Source of the DNA: Mycobacterium sp. 236(2023)
GTDB taxonomy: Bacteria; Actinomycetota; Actinomycetes; Mycobacteriales; Mycobacteriaceae
DNA: 64,000 nt
Reading direction: 5' to 3'
Assembly: GCF_029623955.1 (NCBI RefSeq)
Contig: NZ_JARSBP010000004.1
Coordinates: forward strand, 248,001 to 312,000
Below, piece by piece: positions 1 through 10,091 of the stretch. The first letter of the stretch is position 1. The number at the start of each line of letters is the position of its first letter. The position numbers and the translations under genes were made by a program. Below the pieces are notes generated by a model. The model did no database searches and was not told the origin of the DNA. It saw only the letters and a program-made list of their open reading frames with translations.

Positions 1-1
1 C

Positions 2-1048
2 GGTATGCACGGCGCAACCGTGCGCGACTTCGAGATCCCGGCGAAATACGGGCTCAACCAGACCATCGGTGACACCATCGGGGTCGGTGGGATCTTCCGC
101 GGGCTCAGGACTTTCCCCGTGCTGGCCGGAATCGCGCGGGACATGCAGGACGTCTGCCCGGACGCCTGGCTGCTGAACTACACCAACCCGATGGCGATGA
201 ATGTCACGTTCCTGCACCGCATCGCCCCGGATCTGAAGGTCCTCGGCCTGTGCCATTCGGTGTACTGGACGATGGTCGGGCTGTGCGACCTCGTGGGTGT
301 GCCCTACGACGAGGTGTCCTACTGGTCGGCGGGAGTCAACCATCAGGCCTGGGTGCTCTCGTGGGAACGTGACGGCCAGAGTCTGTATCCGCTGTTGGAC
401 GAACGCATCGAGGCGGACCCTGAGCTGCGCCGCCGCGTCCGGGTGGACATGTATCGCAGGCTCGGCTATTACCCGACCGAAACCAGTGAACACAGCAGCG
501 AATACGTGCCGTGGTATCTGCGCCACCCCGACGAGATACGACGGCTGCGTCTCGCCGTCGGCGAATACGTGTCGATCAGCGAGGCGAATCTGGCCGAATA
601 CCGGCGGCTGCGTGACGAATTAGCCCACACCGAGACGATCGAGATCGACCGGGGCTCGACCGAGTACGCGCCCCAGGTCATCCACTCGCTCGAAACGGGA
701 ACCATGCGGATGATCTCTGCCAACGTCGCCAACGATGACCTCATCACCAACCTGCCCCGCGGCCTCGCGGTCGAAGTGCCCACTGTGCTGGATGCATTGG
801 GGGCGCACCCCGTGCGGGTGGGTGACCTGCCACCGCAATGCGCGGCACTCAACCGGAACTTCCTCGGTCCGGTGGATCTGACGGTGCAGGCCGCCCTCGA
901 CGGTGACCCCCGCCTGGTGCGGGCTGCCGCCATGGTCGATCCCAACACCGCGGCCACGCTGACCGTGGACCAGATCTGGGCGCTTTGCGACGACCTCACC
1001 GCCGCCCACGGTGACCTTCTGCCCCGAGAACTGCGTGCCCGCCCATGA
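2..1048 (+). CDS. alpha-galactosidase, glycoside hydrolase family 4 (5' truncated)
   Basis: This is the C-terminal part of an NAD+/Mn2+-dependent GH4 glycosidase that hydrolyses alpha-galactosides such as melibiose in the cytoplasm. The frame is open from the window edge, so the N-terminal Rossmann dinucleotide-binding segment lies upstream. About 348 residues of a typical 430-450 remain. GH4 hallmarks are visible: NYTNPMAMN, the metal-binding GLCHS Cys-His pair, AGVNHQAW and EHSSEYVPWY. The stop codon lies 13 nt before the start of a sugar-binding lipoprotein gene, so it very probably belongs to the same operon as the importer that follows. The family is secure. The exact sugar (galactoside or glucoside) is inferred from resemblance to MelA. 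Confidence 0.85.
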   Translation, partial: GMHGATVRDFEIPAKYGLNQTIGDTIGVGGIFRGLRTFPVLAGIARDMQDVCPDAWLLNYTNPMAMNVTFLHRIAPDLKVLGLCHSVYWTMVGLCDLVGVPYDEVSYWSAGVNHQAWVLSWERDGQSLYPLLDERIEADPELRRRVRVDMYRRLGYYPTETSEHSSEYVPWYLRHPDEIRRLRLAVGEYVSISEANLAEYRRLRDELAHTETIEIDRGSTEYAPQVIHSLETGTMRMISANVANDDLITNLPRGLAVEVPTVLDALGAHPVRVGDLPPQCAALNRNFLGPVDLTVQAALDGDPRLVRAAAMVDPNTAATLTVDQIWALCDDLTAAHGDLLPRELRARP

Positions 1049-1061
1049 AGGAGAATCTGCT

Positions 1062-2342
1062 GTGACCCGTCAACGCCTACTCGTCGCACTCGGTGCGATT
1101 CTGGCTCTCGTCCTCGCCGCCTGCGGTGGCAGTGACAGCTCCTCGTCCGGACCCACCAGGATCGCCGTGTGGCATGGTTTCCAGGACACCGAGGGCACCG
1201 TGTTCAAGTCCTTGATCGATCAGTACAACCAAGAGCATCCCGACGTCGAGGTCAGCGAGCTGTACTCGAGCAATGACCTCGTGCTGCAGAAGGTGCTGAC
1301 CGCCGTGCGCGGCGACAGCGCGCCCGACGTGGCCTACATGTTCGGCTCGTGGTCGCCGAACATCGCCCAGATCCCGCAACTGGTGGACATGTCCGACCAG
1401 GTGTCCGATCCGGCGTGGAAGTGGGACGACTTCTACCCGGGCGAGCGCGCCGCTGCGACCGTCGGCGACAAAGTGGTCGGAGTTCCCGCCCTGGTGGACA
1501 ACCTTGCCATCGTCTACAACAAGCAGTTGTTCGCCGAGGCGGGCATCGAGCCGCCCAACGCCAACTGGACGTGGGACGATTTCCGTTCCGCTGCAGCCAG
1601 ACTCACAGATCCGGCGAAGGGCCAGTACGGCTGGCTGATTCCCGCGGACGGCAGTGAGGACACCGTCTGGCATTACGTGCCGATGTTGTGGGAGGCCGGC
1701 GGAGATCTGTTGTCAGAGGACAACGAGCGCGCGACATTCAACTCCGAGGCCGGTGTCAAGGCACTGACCGTGTTGCAGCAGATGGCCGTCGACGACAAGT
1801 CGCTGTATCTGGACACCACCAACGAAAACGGCCCGAAGCTGATGAACAGCGGCAAGATCGGAATGCTCATCACCGGGCCGTGGGATCTGTCCTCGCTCTC
1901 CGACATCGACTATGGCGTCCAGGTGATGCCGACCTTCGCGGGCTCATCCGGTGGGCACCAGACGATCGCGGGGCCGGACAACTGGGTCGTCTTCGACAAC
2001 GGCGACGACCGCAAGAAGGCCGCGGTGGATTTCGTCCAATGGCTGACCGCACCAGAACAGGTCAAGGCCTTCTCGCTGGGCACAGGTGATCTGCCCACCC
2101 GCAGCTCGGTCGGAGAGGACAAGGCGTTCGTGGCCCAACTCGACGAGGGGTTGCCCGGGGTGAGCGTCTTCGTCGAGAACCTGGCGAACGTCCAGAAGGC
2201 GCGCCCGACCGTGGAGCAGTACCCAGCGGTGTCCGAGGCACTCGGACAGGCGATCGTCGCGGTGCTCCTCGGTGAGCAGCAACCGAAGGCGGCGCTGGAC
2301 TCCGCGGCGCAGGCCGCTGACACTGCGCTGGCGGAGAAGTAG
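1062..2342 (+). CDS. sugar ABC transporter substrate-binding lipoprotein
   Basis: This is an extracellular family-1 solute-binding protein that would capture an oligosaccharide for the two permeases downstream. The start is GTG at 1062, preceded by AAGGAG at 1048-1053 with an 8-nt spacer; the frame is open further upstream but has no other good ribosome site. The 426-residue product begins with a signal peptide ending in a lipobox (LAAC, Cys21), followed by a Gly/Ser linker and the usual MalE-type fold (IAVWHGF near residue 35, TGPWDL near 270). The adjacent GH4 gene suggests an alpha-galactoside ligand such as melibiose or raffinose; that is inference from context. Confidence 0.9.
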   Translation: MTRQRLLVALGAILALVLAACGGSDSSSSGPTRIAVWHGFQDTEGTVFKSLIDQYNQEHPDVEVSELYSSNDLVLQKVLTAVRGDSAPDVAYMFGSWSPNIAQIPQLVDMSDQVSDPAWKWDDFYPGERAAATVGDKVVGVPALVDNLAIVYNKQLFAEAGIEPPNANWTWDDFRSAAARLTDPAKGQYGWLIPADGSEDTVWHYVPMLWEAGGDLLSEDNERATFNSEAGVKALTVLQQMAVDDKSLYLDTTNENGPKLMNSGKIGMLITGPWDLSSLSDIDYGVQVMPTFAGSSGGHQTIAGPDNWVVFDNGDDRKKAAVDFVQWLTAPEQVKAFSLGTGDLPTRSSVGEDKAFVAQLDEGLPGVSVFVENLANVQKARPTVEQYPAVSEALGQAIVAVLLGEQQPKAALDSAAQAADTALAEK

Positions 2343-2371
2343 ACCGGCGGAAGCGAGGGGAGGGAGGGCAG

Positions 2372-3265
2372 GTGCCGAATCTGTTAGGGCGGGTGACCCG
2401 CTCGGACACGGTCAGCGGGTGGTCTCTCGTGAGCCCCGCCGCGGTGTTGATCGGTATCTTCGGCCTGCTGCCGGTGCTGATGTCGATGCAACTGTCGTTC
2501 CAGGACTCGGATCTGTTGTCGGAGAAGACCCCCTGGGTGGGATTCGACAATTATCGCAAGCTCGCGAGTGACCCGATGTTCCTCGAGTCGGTCAAGCACA
2601 CGATCGTCTACACCGCTCTGTTCGTGCCGGGAACCATGGTGGTCGGGCTGCTGGTCGCTGCGGCGATGAACCGTTCGGTGCGGTTCATCTCGGTGTACCG
2701 GACCGCCGCCTACGTCACCATGGCGGTGTCGACGATCTCGCAGGGCATCATCTTCCTGTGGCTCACCGACCGCGACTACGGCCTGGTCAACGCCGGCCTT
2801 ACGGCGGTCGGCTTGCCTGCCCAACCGTTTCTCGCATCGCCGTCGCAGGCGTTGTTCGTGATCGTCGCCATGACGATCTGGGGGTGGACCGGGTTCACCG
2901 TCATCGTGTATCTCGCAGCGCTGCAGGGTGTTCCGGCCGAACTGCATGAGGCCGCAGCGATCGACGGTGCCTCTGCGGCCACCCGGTTCCGCACCATCAC
3001 GGTGCCGCTCCTGGGCCCCGCAAACCTCTTCCTGCTGGTGTGGCTGACCATCAACGCGCTGCAGCTCTTCGACGAGGTCTACGCCACGACCCGGGGTGGG
3101 CCTCTGCGGGCGACGACGGTCATCGTCTACTACCTGTGGGACCGCGCCTTCGTGCAGTTCGACGCCGGCTACGCCGCGGCCATGGCCTACGCGTTGTTCG
3201 TCGTGATCCTGGTCATCACTGCCGTCCAATTCCGGCTGGCCCGTCGTTATGTGCACTACTCATGA
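2372..3265 (+). CDS. sugar ABC transporter permease (MalF/UgpA type)
   Basis: This is the first inner-membrane permease of a carbohydrate uptake transporter of the CUT1 class. It has 297 residues and about six membrane helices. The EAA loop that contacts the ATPase is readable as ELHEAAAIDGASAATRF around residues 190-206. The start is GTG at 2372 behind a purine-rich GGGAGGGAGGGCAG stretch. Its stop overlaps the ATG of the next permease by four bases (ATGA), which indicates translational coupling. It should pair with the next permease in a heterodimer served by the ATPase at 4212. Confidence 0.92.
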   Translation: MPNLLGRVTRSDTVSGWSLVSPAAVLIGIFGLLPVLMSMQLSFQDSDLLSEKTPWVGFDNYRKLASDPMFLESVKHTIVYTALFVPGTMVVGLLVAAAMNRSVRFISVYRTAAYVTMAVSTISQGIIFLWLTDRDYGLVNAGLTAVGLPAQPFLASPSQALFVIVAMTIWGWTGFTVIVYLAALQGVPAELHEAAAIDGASAATRFRTITVPLLGPANLFLLVWLTINALQLFDEVYATTRGGPLRATTVIVYYLWDRAFVQFDAGYAAAMAYALFVVILVITAVQFRLARRYVHYS

Positions 3266-4200
3266 CAGATCAGGAGCTCTCCGAACTTCCGCCGCTCACC
3301 TCGGCGGCGGAGAACGCCGCCTCGCCGGCGCCGCCCCCTCGGCGCCGGCGAGGGCTGCCGCGCCCGAGACTGGGGTTCAGCCCGTGGCATCTGGTGCTGA
3401 TCCCGGTGTCGTTCCTGCTGGTCGTGCCGCTGCTGTGGATGCTGTCGACGTCCCTGCAGACCGAAGGCGAAGCCAACCGGTTCCCGCCGGTCATCCTCCC
3501 CGCCGATCCGCGCTTCGAGAACTACTCGGAAGCCTGGGCCGCAGCGCCTTTCGGTCACTTCTTCGTCAACAGCCTGCTCGTCACCGCCGTGGTGCTGGTG
3601 AGCAACCTGGTGGTGTGCAGCCTGGCGGGTTACGCGTTCGCGCGGATCAGGTTCCTCGGTCGCGGTGTGTTGTTCGTGACGCTGATGGCGACGTTGATGG
3701 TGCCGTTCCAGGTCACGATGATCCCGGTGTTCCTGATCGTGAAATGGTTCGGCGACAACCTCTGGGAAGGGCTGGGCATCGACCACATCGGTGCGCTGAT
3801 GCTGCCCAACCTGGCGACCGCGTTCGGAATCTTCTTCCTCAGACAGTTCTTCATGACCGTTCCCGTGGAACTGGAGGAAGCGGCGCGGGTCGACGGAACA
3901 TCGCGCCTCGGAGTGCTTTTCAAGATGATCCTGCCGCTGTCGCTGCCCGCGCTGTCGACATTGGCGGCATTGACCGTGCTGACATCGTGGAACGACTTCC
4001 TGTGGCCGCTGATCGTGATCACCTCACAGGACCAGATGGCGGTTCCGTTGGGGCTGAGTTACTTCCAGGGCGCGCACCGCGTCAAATGGCCACTGCTGAT
4101 GGCGGCCAACGTGATGAGCCTGGTGCCCATGCTGCTCGTGTTCATCGGTGCGCAGAGATATTTCGTCCAGTCGGTGGCCAGTACCGGCATCAAGGGTTGA
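3262..4200 (+). CDS. sugar ABC transporter permease (MalG/UgpE type)
   Basis: This is the second permease of the sugar importer, 312 residues. The chosen ATG at 3262 overlaps the preceding stop as ATGA; the frame stays open upstream, but that segment only shadows the previous gene. A proline/arginine-rich cytoplasmic N-terminus of about 40 residues precedes the first membrane helix (LVLIPVSFLLVVPLLWML). The EAA loop reads ELEEAARVDGTSRLGVLFKM near residues 205-225. The downstream ATPase begins 11 nt after the stop. The family is clear; substrate specificity comes only from neighbouring genes. Confidence 0.92.
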   Translation: MTDQELSELPPLTSAAENAASPAPPPRRRRGLPRPRLGFSPWHLVLIPVSFLLVVPLLWMLSTSLQTEGEANRFPPVILPADPRFENYSEAWAAAPFGHFFVNSLLVTAVVLVSNLVVCSLAGYAFARIRFLGRGVLFVTLMATLMVPFQVTMIPVFLIVKWFGDNLWEGLGIDHIGALMLPNLATAFGIFFLRQFFMTVPVELEEAARVDGTSRLGVLFKMILPLSLPALSTLAALTVLTSWNDFLWPLIVITSQDQMAVPLGLSYFQGAHRVKWPLLMAANVMSLVPMLLVFIGAQRYFVQSVASTGIKG

Positions 4201-4211
4201 GGGGCAGAGCA

Positions 4212-5291
<1,080 letters not shown>

Positions 5292-5304
5292 ACGGCGCGG
5301 TCCA

Positions 5305-5907
5305 TCACAGCCGCAGCGAGTAGCTGTTGGCGAGATCGTCCTGCAGGACGCTGGCCTTCTCCGTCGTGGTGTCCACCCGCACCGGCTGATCGAGTGTGCG
5401 GGTCCGGTAGCTCCAGCCTTCCGGCAGTGTCAGCCGGCCCGCGAGGCCGGCCAGGTCGTCGAGGGTGAGCGTGGGATCGACTGTCTGACTGTAGGTTTGC
5501 ATGATCCAGTGGCGGCCGTCTGAGTCCACGAGCTCGAAGACGGGGGTTCCGGCGTCGAACACGAATGCCGCCTTCCGGTCGACCCGGTTGACGGAGTACG
5601 GCGCCGGGTTCATCGACGACAACGCCACCGTCGCCTGGCGCAGCATCTCGATGCCGCCGAACGTCTGTCGCTCCGTTTCGGTGCCGCCGGTTTTCTCGAT
5701 GTGGCTCATCAGCCAGTAGCGGGGGCCGTTGAGGAGGGCCGCGACGGCGTGGTGTTCGGCGGCGATGGCCTGGGCGTCGAGCTCTCTCCACAGTTCGGCG
5801 GGACAATCGTTGAGCGGATAGGTGTTGTAAACGGTTGCCTGCGGTCCGTTTTCGTCAATGTGCACGAGAAGGACCTCGCCGTACCGCTTGTCGAAGACGT
5901 TGGTCAT
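5305..5907 (-). CDS. conserved mycobacterial hypothetical protein (Rv2114-like)
   Basis: The 200-residue product has no signal peptide or membrane helix and no motif I can assign. Its size and place (third gene of the divergent unit next to dop) match M. tuberculosis Rv2114, recalled as a 207-residue protein beyond the Rv2113 membrane protein. The ATG at 5907 overlaps the stop of the upstream membrane-protein gene as ATGA, and GGAG lies upstream, so the three minus-strand genes look like one coupled operon. Its 3' end is 13 nt from the convergent ABC ATPase gene. Function unknown; a cytoplasmic partner of the membrane proteins is possible but unproven. Confidence 0.75.
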   Translation of the reverse strand: MTNVFDKRYGEVLLVHIDENGPQATVYNTYPLNDCPAELWRELDAQAIAAEHHAVAALLNGPRYWLMSHIEKTGGTETERQTFGGIEMLRQATVALSSMNPAPYSVNRVDRKAAFVFDAGTPVFELVDSDGRHWIMQTYSQTVDPTLTLDDLAGLAGRLTLPEGWSYRTRTLDQPVRVDTTTEKASVLQDDLANSYSLRL

Positions 5908-7064
5908 GAGCTGCGCTCCAATTCCAGGTATGCGTCGCGGCCTGCCAGGCTCACCGCGACGTCGAAGATCAGCGGTTCGAAGAATCGCTGCCGGTAGAGG
6001 GGGTCGACACTGGTGCTCACCGTGAAGTAGAGCCCGGAGAGCACCGCGACGAACAGCGACGTGTGCACGACCGTCTGCGGTATCGGGATGTGAACTCCGA
6101 ACCAGGTTCCCGCACAAGGTGGTTCGCCGACCGCGCACATCTCTTCGGCCGACCACAGAACCGTCACGTCGTCCGGGATGGCGATGATGCCCAGGGCCAG
6201 GAAGAACGCGAAAAGCCCGGCCGTGAACAACACCACCTGGATCGCCTGCGACACCACCATGACCGCGACCACGTTCACCTGCTCGGCCCGCGACAGGGGA
6301 GTGTGTCCGGCGGCGCGCACCGACTCCAGCGGTGTGCCGGCGAGGAGAGCCGCCGGGTCCTGCTGTTCGGAACGGTCCTGGCGCAACGCCCTGACCTCGT
6401 CGCGGATGGTGGCGATCATGAACAGCAACGCCACTGCACTGAGGAATCCGATTGTCTGCCACAGTCTTTCCCGCGTCATCCGGGCCGACAGCTGCCACAG
6501 CTCTCCGGTGAAGTACACGACCACCGTCAACATCAACAGTGGCAACGCGCGGCTCATCAACGTGCCCAGCGCACCCAGCTGCGCCCAGGCGAATCGGAAG
6601 GCCCACAGCGCGATCGAGCCGAAGCCGAGGTAGGTCAGCCAGATCGCCACCGCCGAGATGACCACGAAGATCGGCGCTTCGGCCGCTGCGGCACCCGACC
6701 ATCCGCTCACCGTCAACGGCATGACCACCACGAAGATCGTCATCACCAGAACGGCGGCCCACCGGCGCAGCAACTCACCGGCGCGGGTGCCCAGTCGATG
6801 CAGGATCTCCAGCACGAACGGCGCCGCGACGAGCACGACGGCGATCGCGCCCAGCCGCGCCGCATACCCGTAGTCGGGTGCCTCGCCGGTCACGTCGGCC
6901 AGCAGCATCGTCACCGCGGTGGTCGCGCCGACCGCGCTGACCATCGGCGCCGAGCGCTGGATCAGGTTGCGCGCGCGGACGCGCCGGGTCAGCACCAGCG
7001 GTAGTCCCCGGTGCAGGAACCAGTCGTGGATCGCCCGAAGCTCCGGTGTCCTGCGAGAGCTCAC
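5904..7064 (-). CDS. multi-pass membrane protein, paralogue 2 (Rv2113-like)
   Basis: An integral membrane protein of 386 residues with roughly eight hydrophobic segments and no enzymatic motif that I recognise. The start is GTG at 7064, overlapping the stop of the upstream paralogue as GTGA; there is no Shine-Dalgarno, so translation probably depends on coupling. It aligns from end to end with the product of 7061-8224: an N-terminal WFLHRGLP stretch, a central PLSRAEQVNVV segment, and a C-terminal pattern of D-x2-Y-R-x2-F-x2-PLI ending in RDAY. The region between 6100 and 6150 encodes a Cys-containing extracytoplasmic loop (EEMCAVGEPPCAG) absent from the paralogue. Confidence 0.8.
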   Translation of the reverse strand: MSSRRTPELRAIHDWFLHRGLPLVLTRRVRARNLIQRSAPMVSAVGATTAVTMLLADVTGEAPDYGYAARLGAIAVVLVAAPFVLEILHRLGTRAGELLRRWAAVLVMTIFVVVMPLTVSGWSGAAAAEAPIFVVISAVAIWLTYLGFGSIALWAFRFAWAQLGALGTLMSRALPLLMLTVVVYFTGELWQLSARMTRERLWQTIGFLSAVALLFMIATIRDEVRALRQDRSEQQDPAALLAGTPLESVRAAGHTPLSRAEQVNVVAVMVVSQAIQVVLFTAGLFAFFLALGIIAIPDDVTVLWSAEEMCAVGEPPCAGTWFGVHIPIPQTVVHTSLFVAVLSGLYFTVSTSVDPLYRQRFFEPLIFDVAVSLAGRDAYLELERSS

Positions 7065-8224
7065 GTCGCGGCCGTCACGGTGCGGTAGCGGTCCCGGGCC
7101 ACGAGCGTCAGCCGGAGGTCGTCGATCAGCGGGTCGAGAAACTGCGCCCGGTACTCCTTGTCGCCGACAGCGCGCGCGGCCAGGTACATGAACGTCAGGG
7201 CGACCAAAAACAGCGTGATCTGGATCAGGGCATCGGGCACCGGAAGGGTCATCCCGAGGAACTGGCCGTCGGGCGATCCACTGGATGTCAACGCGGCCAA
7301 CAACTCCGGGCTGATCAGGATCAGGCCGAGGGCGAAGAAGAGCAGACCCGTCACCACCGAGACCGTCAGCACCTGGACGATCTGCGACATCGCCAGTACG
7401 AAGACCACATTGAGTCGCTCCGGCTTGGACAACGGCACCCGGCGCGGCCGGTCGGGCATCGTCGCGAACGGTGTCCCCGTCAACCGTTCGGCGTCGTCGG
7501 GCTGTTTCGCGTCCGGCCGCAGGATCGGTCGGACGCGGCTCAGCGTGCCCGAGATCAGGAACGCGACGGCGATCAGCATCAGGAAGTCCAGTCCGAGCCA
7601 CAGTCGGCCGCGGCTGATGGTCCCGGCCATCGTCCAGACTGGTCCGTTGAAGAACACCAGTACGGTCAGCAGCATCACCGGCAGCGCCCCGATGAGCAGG
7701 CTGCCGATGGACGCCAGGTTGCCCAGCGTCATGCGGACCGCCCACCCCAGGATTGCTCCGATTCCCGTTGCGGTGCAGACGAAGATCAGCGCCACGACCA
7801 CGAACTCGGTGACCAAGTTGGCGAAGACGCGGGCACTGGGGCCCGCGTAGACGCTGCCCAGGGTCGCTATGCCCACCGATGCCGCGGACACCGCGGCCCG
7901 CACGCGCACATCGTCGGTGCGCGACACCAGCCAACCCGCGACACCGGCGGATGGCAGGACGAGCAGGATGACGGCGATGACGAACCACTCGGTGCGTGTG
8001 GGCGCCCCGTTGATGTCGACGGTGTACTTGCCGGTCACGCCGACGACGATCATCGAGAACGTCATCATCACGGCGAGGCCCGCCAGCGCGGGCGCTGACC
8101 GTGTCCACACCCGCTGCACCAGGACGCCGGGACGCAGCACGGCGGGCAGGCCGTGCCGCAGAAACCAGCGTTCGGCTGCAAGACGGTCCGCGGTCTTGGG
8201 AGTCCCCGCTTTCTTGGAGTTCAT
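7061..8224 (-). CDS. multi-pass membrane protein, paralogue 1 (Rv2113-like)
   Basis: A 387-residue integral membrane protein, first gene of a three-gene minus-strand unit divergent from dop. It has about eight hydrophobic segments and a soluble middle stretch (residues ~210-245) before PLSKPERLNVVFVLAMSQ. M. tuberculosis Rv2113 occupies the same position, so this is probably the ancestral copy and the next gene a tandem duplicate. The ATG at 8224 lies 58 bp from the dop start, leaving a short shared promoter region. No Shine-Dalgarno is visible. Function is unknown; linkage to dop suggests, but does not show, a role tied to pupylation. Confidence 0.8.
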   Translation of the reverse strand: MNSKKAGTPKTADRLAAERWFLRHGLPAVLRPGVLVQRVWTRSAPALAGLAVMMTFSMIVVGVTGKYTVDINGAPTRTEWFVIAVILLVLPSAGVAGWLVSRTDDVRVRAAVSAASVGIATLGSVYAGPSARVFANLVTEFVVVALIFVCTATGIGAILGWAVRMTLGNLASIGSLLIGALPVMLLTVLVFFNGPVWTMAGTISRGRLWLGLDFLMLIAVAFLISGTLSRVRPILRPDAKQPDDAERLTGTPFATMPDRPRRVPLSKPERLNVVFVLAMSQIVQVLTVSVVTGLLFFALGLILISPELLAALTSSGSPDGQFLGMTLPVPDALIQITLFLVALTFMYLAARAVGDKEYRAQFLDPLIDDLRLTLVARDRYRTVTAAT

Positions 8225-8269
8225 GGCGGGTAAATCTCACCACGCGGGAGTGCCAACTGCGCGGACCTT

Positions 8270-8275
8270 TAGGCT
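8270..8275 (+). promoter_or_regulatory. -10 box for leaderless dop
   Basis: TAGGCT fits the mycobacterial TANNNT -10 consensus and ends 7 nt before the dop ATG. The transcript would therefore start at or next to the initiation codon. No convincing -35 hexamer is visible. Confidence 0.5.
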
Positions 8276-8282
8276 GGTCGTC

Positions 8283-9791
8283 ATGCAACGGATCATCGGA
8301 ACAGAGGTCGAGTACGGCATTTCCTCGCCGACCGACCCGACCGCGAATCCGATCCTCACCTCGACCCAGGCGGTGCTCGCCTACGCGGCGGCCGCGGGCA
8401 TCCAGCGCGCCAAGCGCACCCGGTGGGATTACGAGGTCGAGTCGCCGCTGCGCGACGCTCGCGGATTCGACCTGAGCCGCTCGTCGGGCCCACCGCCGGT
8501 GGTCGATGCCGACGAGGTCGGCGCCGCCAACATGATCCTGACCAACGGTGCCCGGCTCTACGTGGACCACGCGCATCCCGAGTACTCGGCGCCCGAGGTC
8601 ACCGACCCGATGGATGCCGTGATCTGGGACAAGGCGGGCGAGCGTGTCATGGAGGCCGCCGCACGTCACGTCGCGTCGGTGCCGGGGGCCGCGAAGCTGC
8701 AGCTGTACAAGAACAACGTCGACGGCAAGGGCGCGTCGTACGGCACCCACGAGAACTACCTGATGAGCCGTCAGACGCCGTTCTCGGCGGTCATCGCGGG
8801 CCTGACGCCGTTCCTGGTGTCGCGCCAGGTGATCACCGGCTCCGGGCGCGTCGGGATCGGGCCGTCCGGTGACGAACCCGGCTTCCAGCTCTCTCAGCGC
8901 TCTGACTACATCGAGGTCGAGGTCGGCCTCGAGACGACGCTCAAGCGCGGCATCATCAACACCCGCGACGAACCGCACGCCGATGCCGATAAATATCGCC
9001 GGCTGCACGTCATCATCGGCGATGCCAACCTTGCCGAGACGTCCACGTATCTCAAGGTCGGTACGACTGCACTGGTCCTCGACGTGATCGAGGAGGGGCC
9101 GCAGATCGGGATCGATCTGTCCGATCTGGCGTTGGCCCGGCCGGTGCACGCGGTGCATGTGGTGTCGCGCGATCCGTCGTTGCGTGCCACGGTCGCGCTG
9201 GCCGACGGTCGGGAGATGACCGCGCTCGCACTGCAGCGGATCTACCTCGACCGGGTGGCCAAACTGGTCGACAGCCGCGACCCCGATCCCCGCGCCAGCG
9301 ACGTGCTGGAAACCTGGGCCCATGTTCTCGACCTGCTCGAACGTGACCCCATGGAGTGTGCCGACCTGCTCGATTGGCCGGCCAAGCTCCGGCTGATGGA
9401 GGGTTTCCGCAGCCGGGAGAACCTCGGCTGGAATGCCCCTCGGCTGCATCTGGTCGACCTGCAGTACTCCGACGTGCGGCTCGACAAGGGCCTCTACAAC
9501 CGGCTGGTGGCGCGCGGCTCGATGAAGCGTCTGGTTACCGAGCAACAGGTCATCGATGCTGTCGACAACCCCCCGACGGACACTCGCGCCTACTTCCGTG
9601 GCGAATGTCTGCGGCGTTTCGGCGCCGACATCGCGGCCGCCAGTTGGGACTCGGTGATCTTCGATCTCGGAGGCGACTCGCTGGTGCGCATTCCCACCCT
9701 GGAGCCTCTGCGTGGCAGCAAGGCACACGTCGGTGCGCTGCTGGATTCCGTCGACAGCGCCGTGGAACTCGTTGAACAGCTGACAACCTGA
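8283..9791 (+). CDS. dop: Pup deamidase/depupylase Dop
   Basis: Dop converts the C-terminal glutamine of Pup to glutamate, making it ligatable by PafA, and also removes Pup from tagged proteins. The 502-residue product agrees almost residue for residue with the M. tuberculosis protein as I recall it. It carries the glutamine-synthetase-like fold with metal-binding Glu in MQRIIGTEVEYG (Glu8), the catalytic Asp95 in ARLYVDHAHPEY, and TRDEPHADADKYRRLHVI. The ATG at 8283 matches the conserved N-terminus; the frame is open upstream but non-conserved. A -10-like TAGGCT 7 nt upstream suggests a leaderless message. Pup follows 105 nt downstream on the same strand. Confidence 0.98.
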   Translation: MQRIIGTEVEYGISSPTDPTANPILTSTQAVLAYAAAAGIQRAKRTRWDYEVESPLRDARGFDLSRSSGPPPVVDADEVGAANMILTNGARLYVDHAHPEYSAPEVTDPMDAVIWDKAGERVMEAAARHVASVPGAAKLQLYKNNVDGKGASYGTHENYLMSRQTPFSAVIAGLTPFLVSRQVITGSGRVGIGPSGDEPGFQLSQRSDYIEVEVGLETTLKRGIINTRDEPHADADKYRRLHVIIGDANLAETSTYLKVGTTALVLDVIEEGPQIGIDLSDLALARPVHAVHVVSRDPSLRATVALADGREMTALALQRIYLDRVAKLVDSRDPDPRASDVLETWAHVLDLLERDPMECADLLDWPAKLRLMEGFRSRENLGWNAPRLHLVDLQYSDVRLDKGLYNRLVARGSMKRLVTEQQVIDAVDNPPTDTRAYFRGECLRRFGADIAAASWDSVIFDLGGDSLVRIPTLEPLRGSKAHVGALLDSVDSAVELVEQLTT

Positions 9792-9896
9792 GGCGAGCTA
9801 TCCCCAGCAATCGCATCGATGCCCGGTAGTGTGGTGAGACCGGGGGACACGGTCGAATGCCCGCAACGGGTGACGAGACTTGAGCAGGAGGCAGCG

Positions 9897-10091
9897 ATGG
9901 CCCAGGAGCAGACCAAGCGTGGCGGCGGAGGCGGCGAAGACGACGACCTCTCCGGCAGCACGGGCGCCGGCCAAGAGCGCCGGGAGAAGCTGGCCGAAGA
10001 GACCGACGATCTGCTCGACGAGATCGACGACGTCTTGGAAGAGAACGCCGAGGATTTCGTGCGTGCGTATGTGCAGAAGGGCGGACAGTGA
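9897..10091 (+). CDS. pup: prokaryotic ubiquitin-like protein Pup
   Basis: Pup is the 64-residue, intrinsically disordered tag that PafA attaches to lysines of proteasome substrates. The sequence ends in VRAYVQKGGQ, so it is made as the Gln form that Dop must deamidate. The central RREKLAEETDDLLDEIDDVLEEN forms the coiled-coil that docks on the Mpa ATPase. The start is the ATG at 9897, with AGGAGG at 9886-9891 five nt upstream; an in-frame upstream ATG at 9819 would add a non-conserved 26 residues. A TAGTGT box at 9827-9832 may be its own promoter. The stop overlaps the prcB GTG (GTGA). Confidence 0.98.
   Translation: MAQEQTKRGGGGGEDDDLSGSTGAGQERREKLAEETDDLLDEIDDVLEENAEDFVRAYVQKGGQ

Noticed and set aside
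5904..9728. A 1274-codon open frame on the minus strand spanning dop.
   Set aside because: Only the segment from the GTG at 7064 down is a plausible protein; the part antisense to dop is an Arg/His/Asp-rich shadow produced by high GC, and dop itself is certain.
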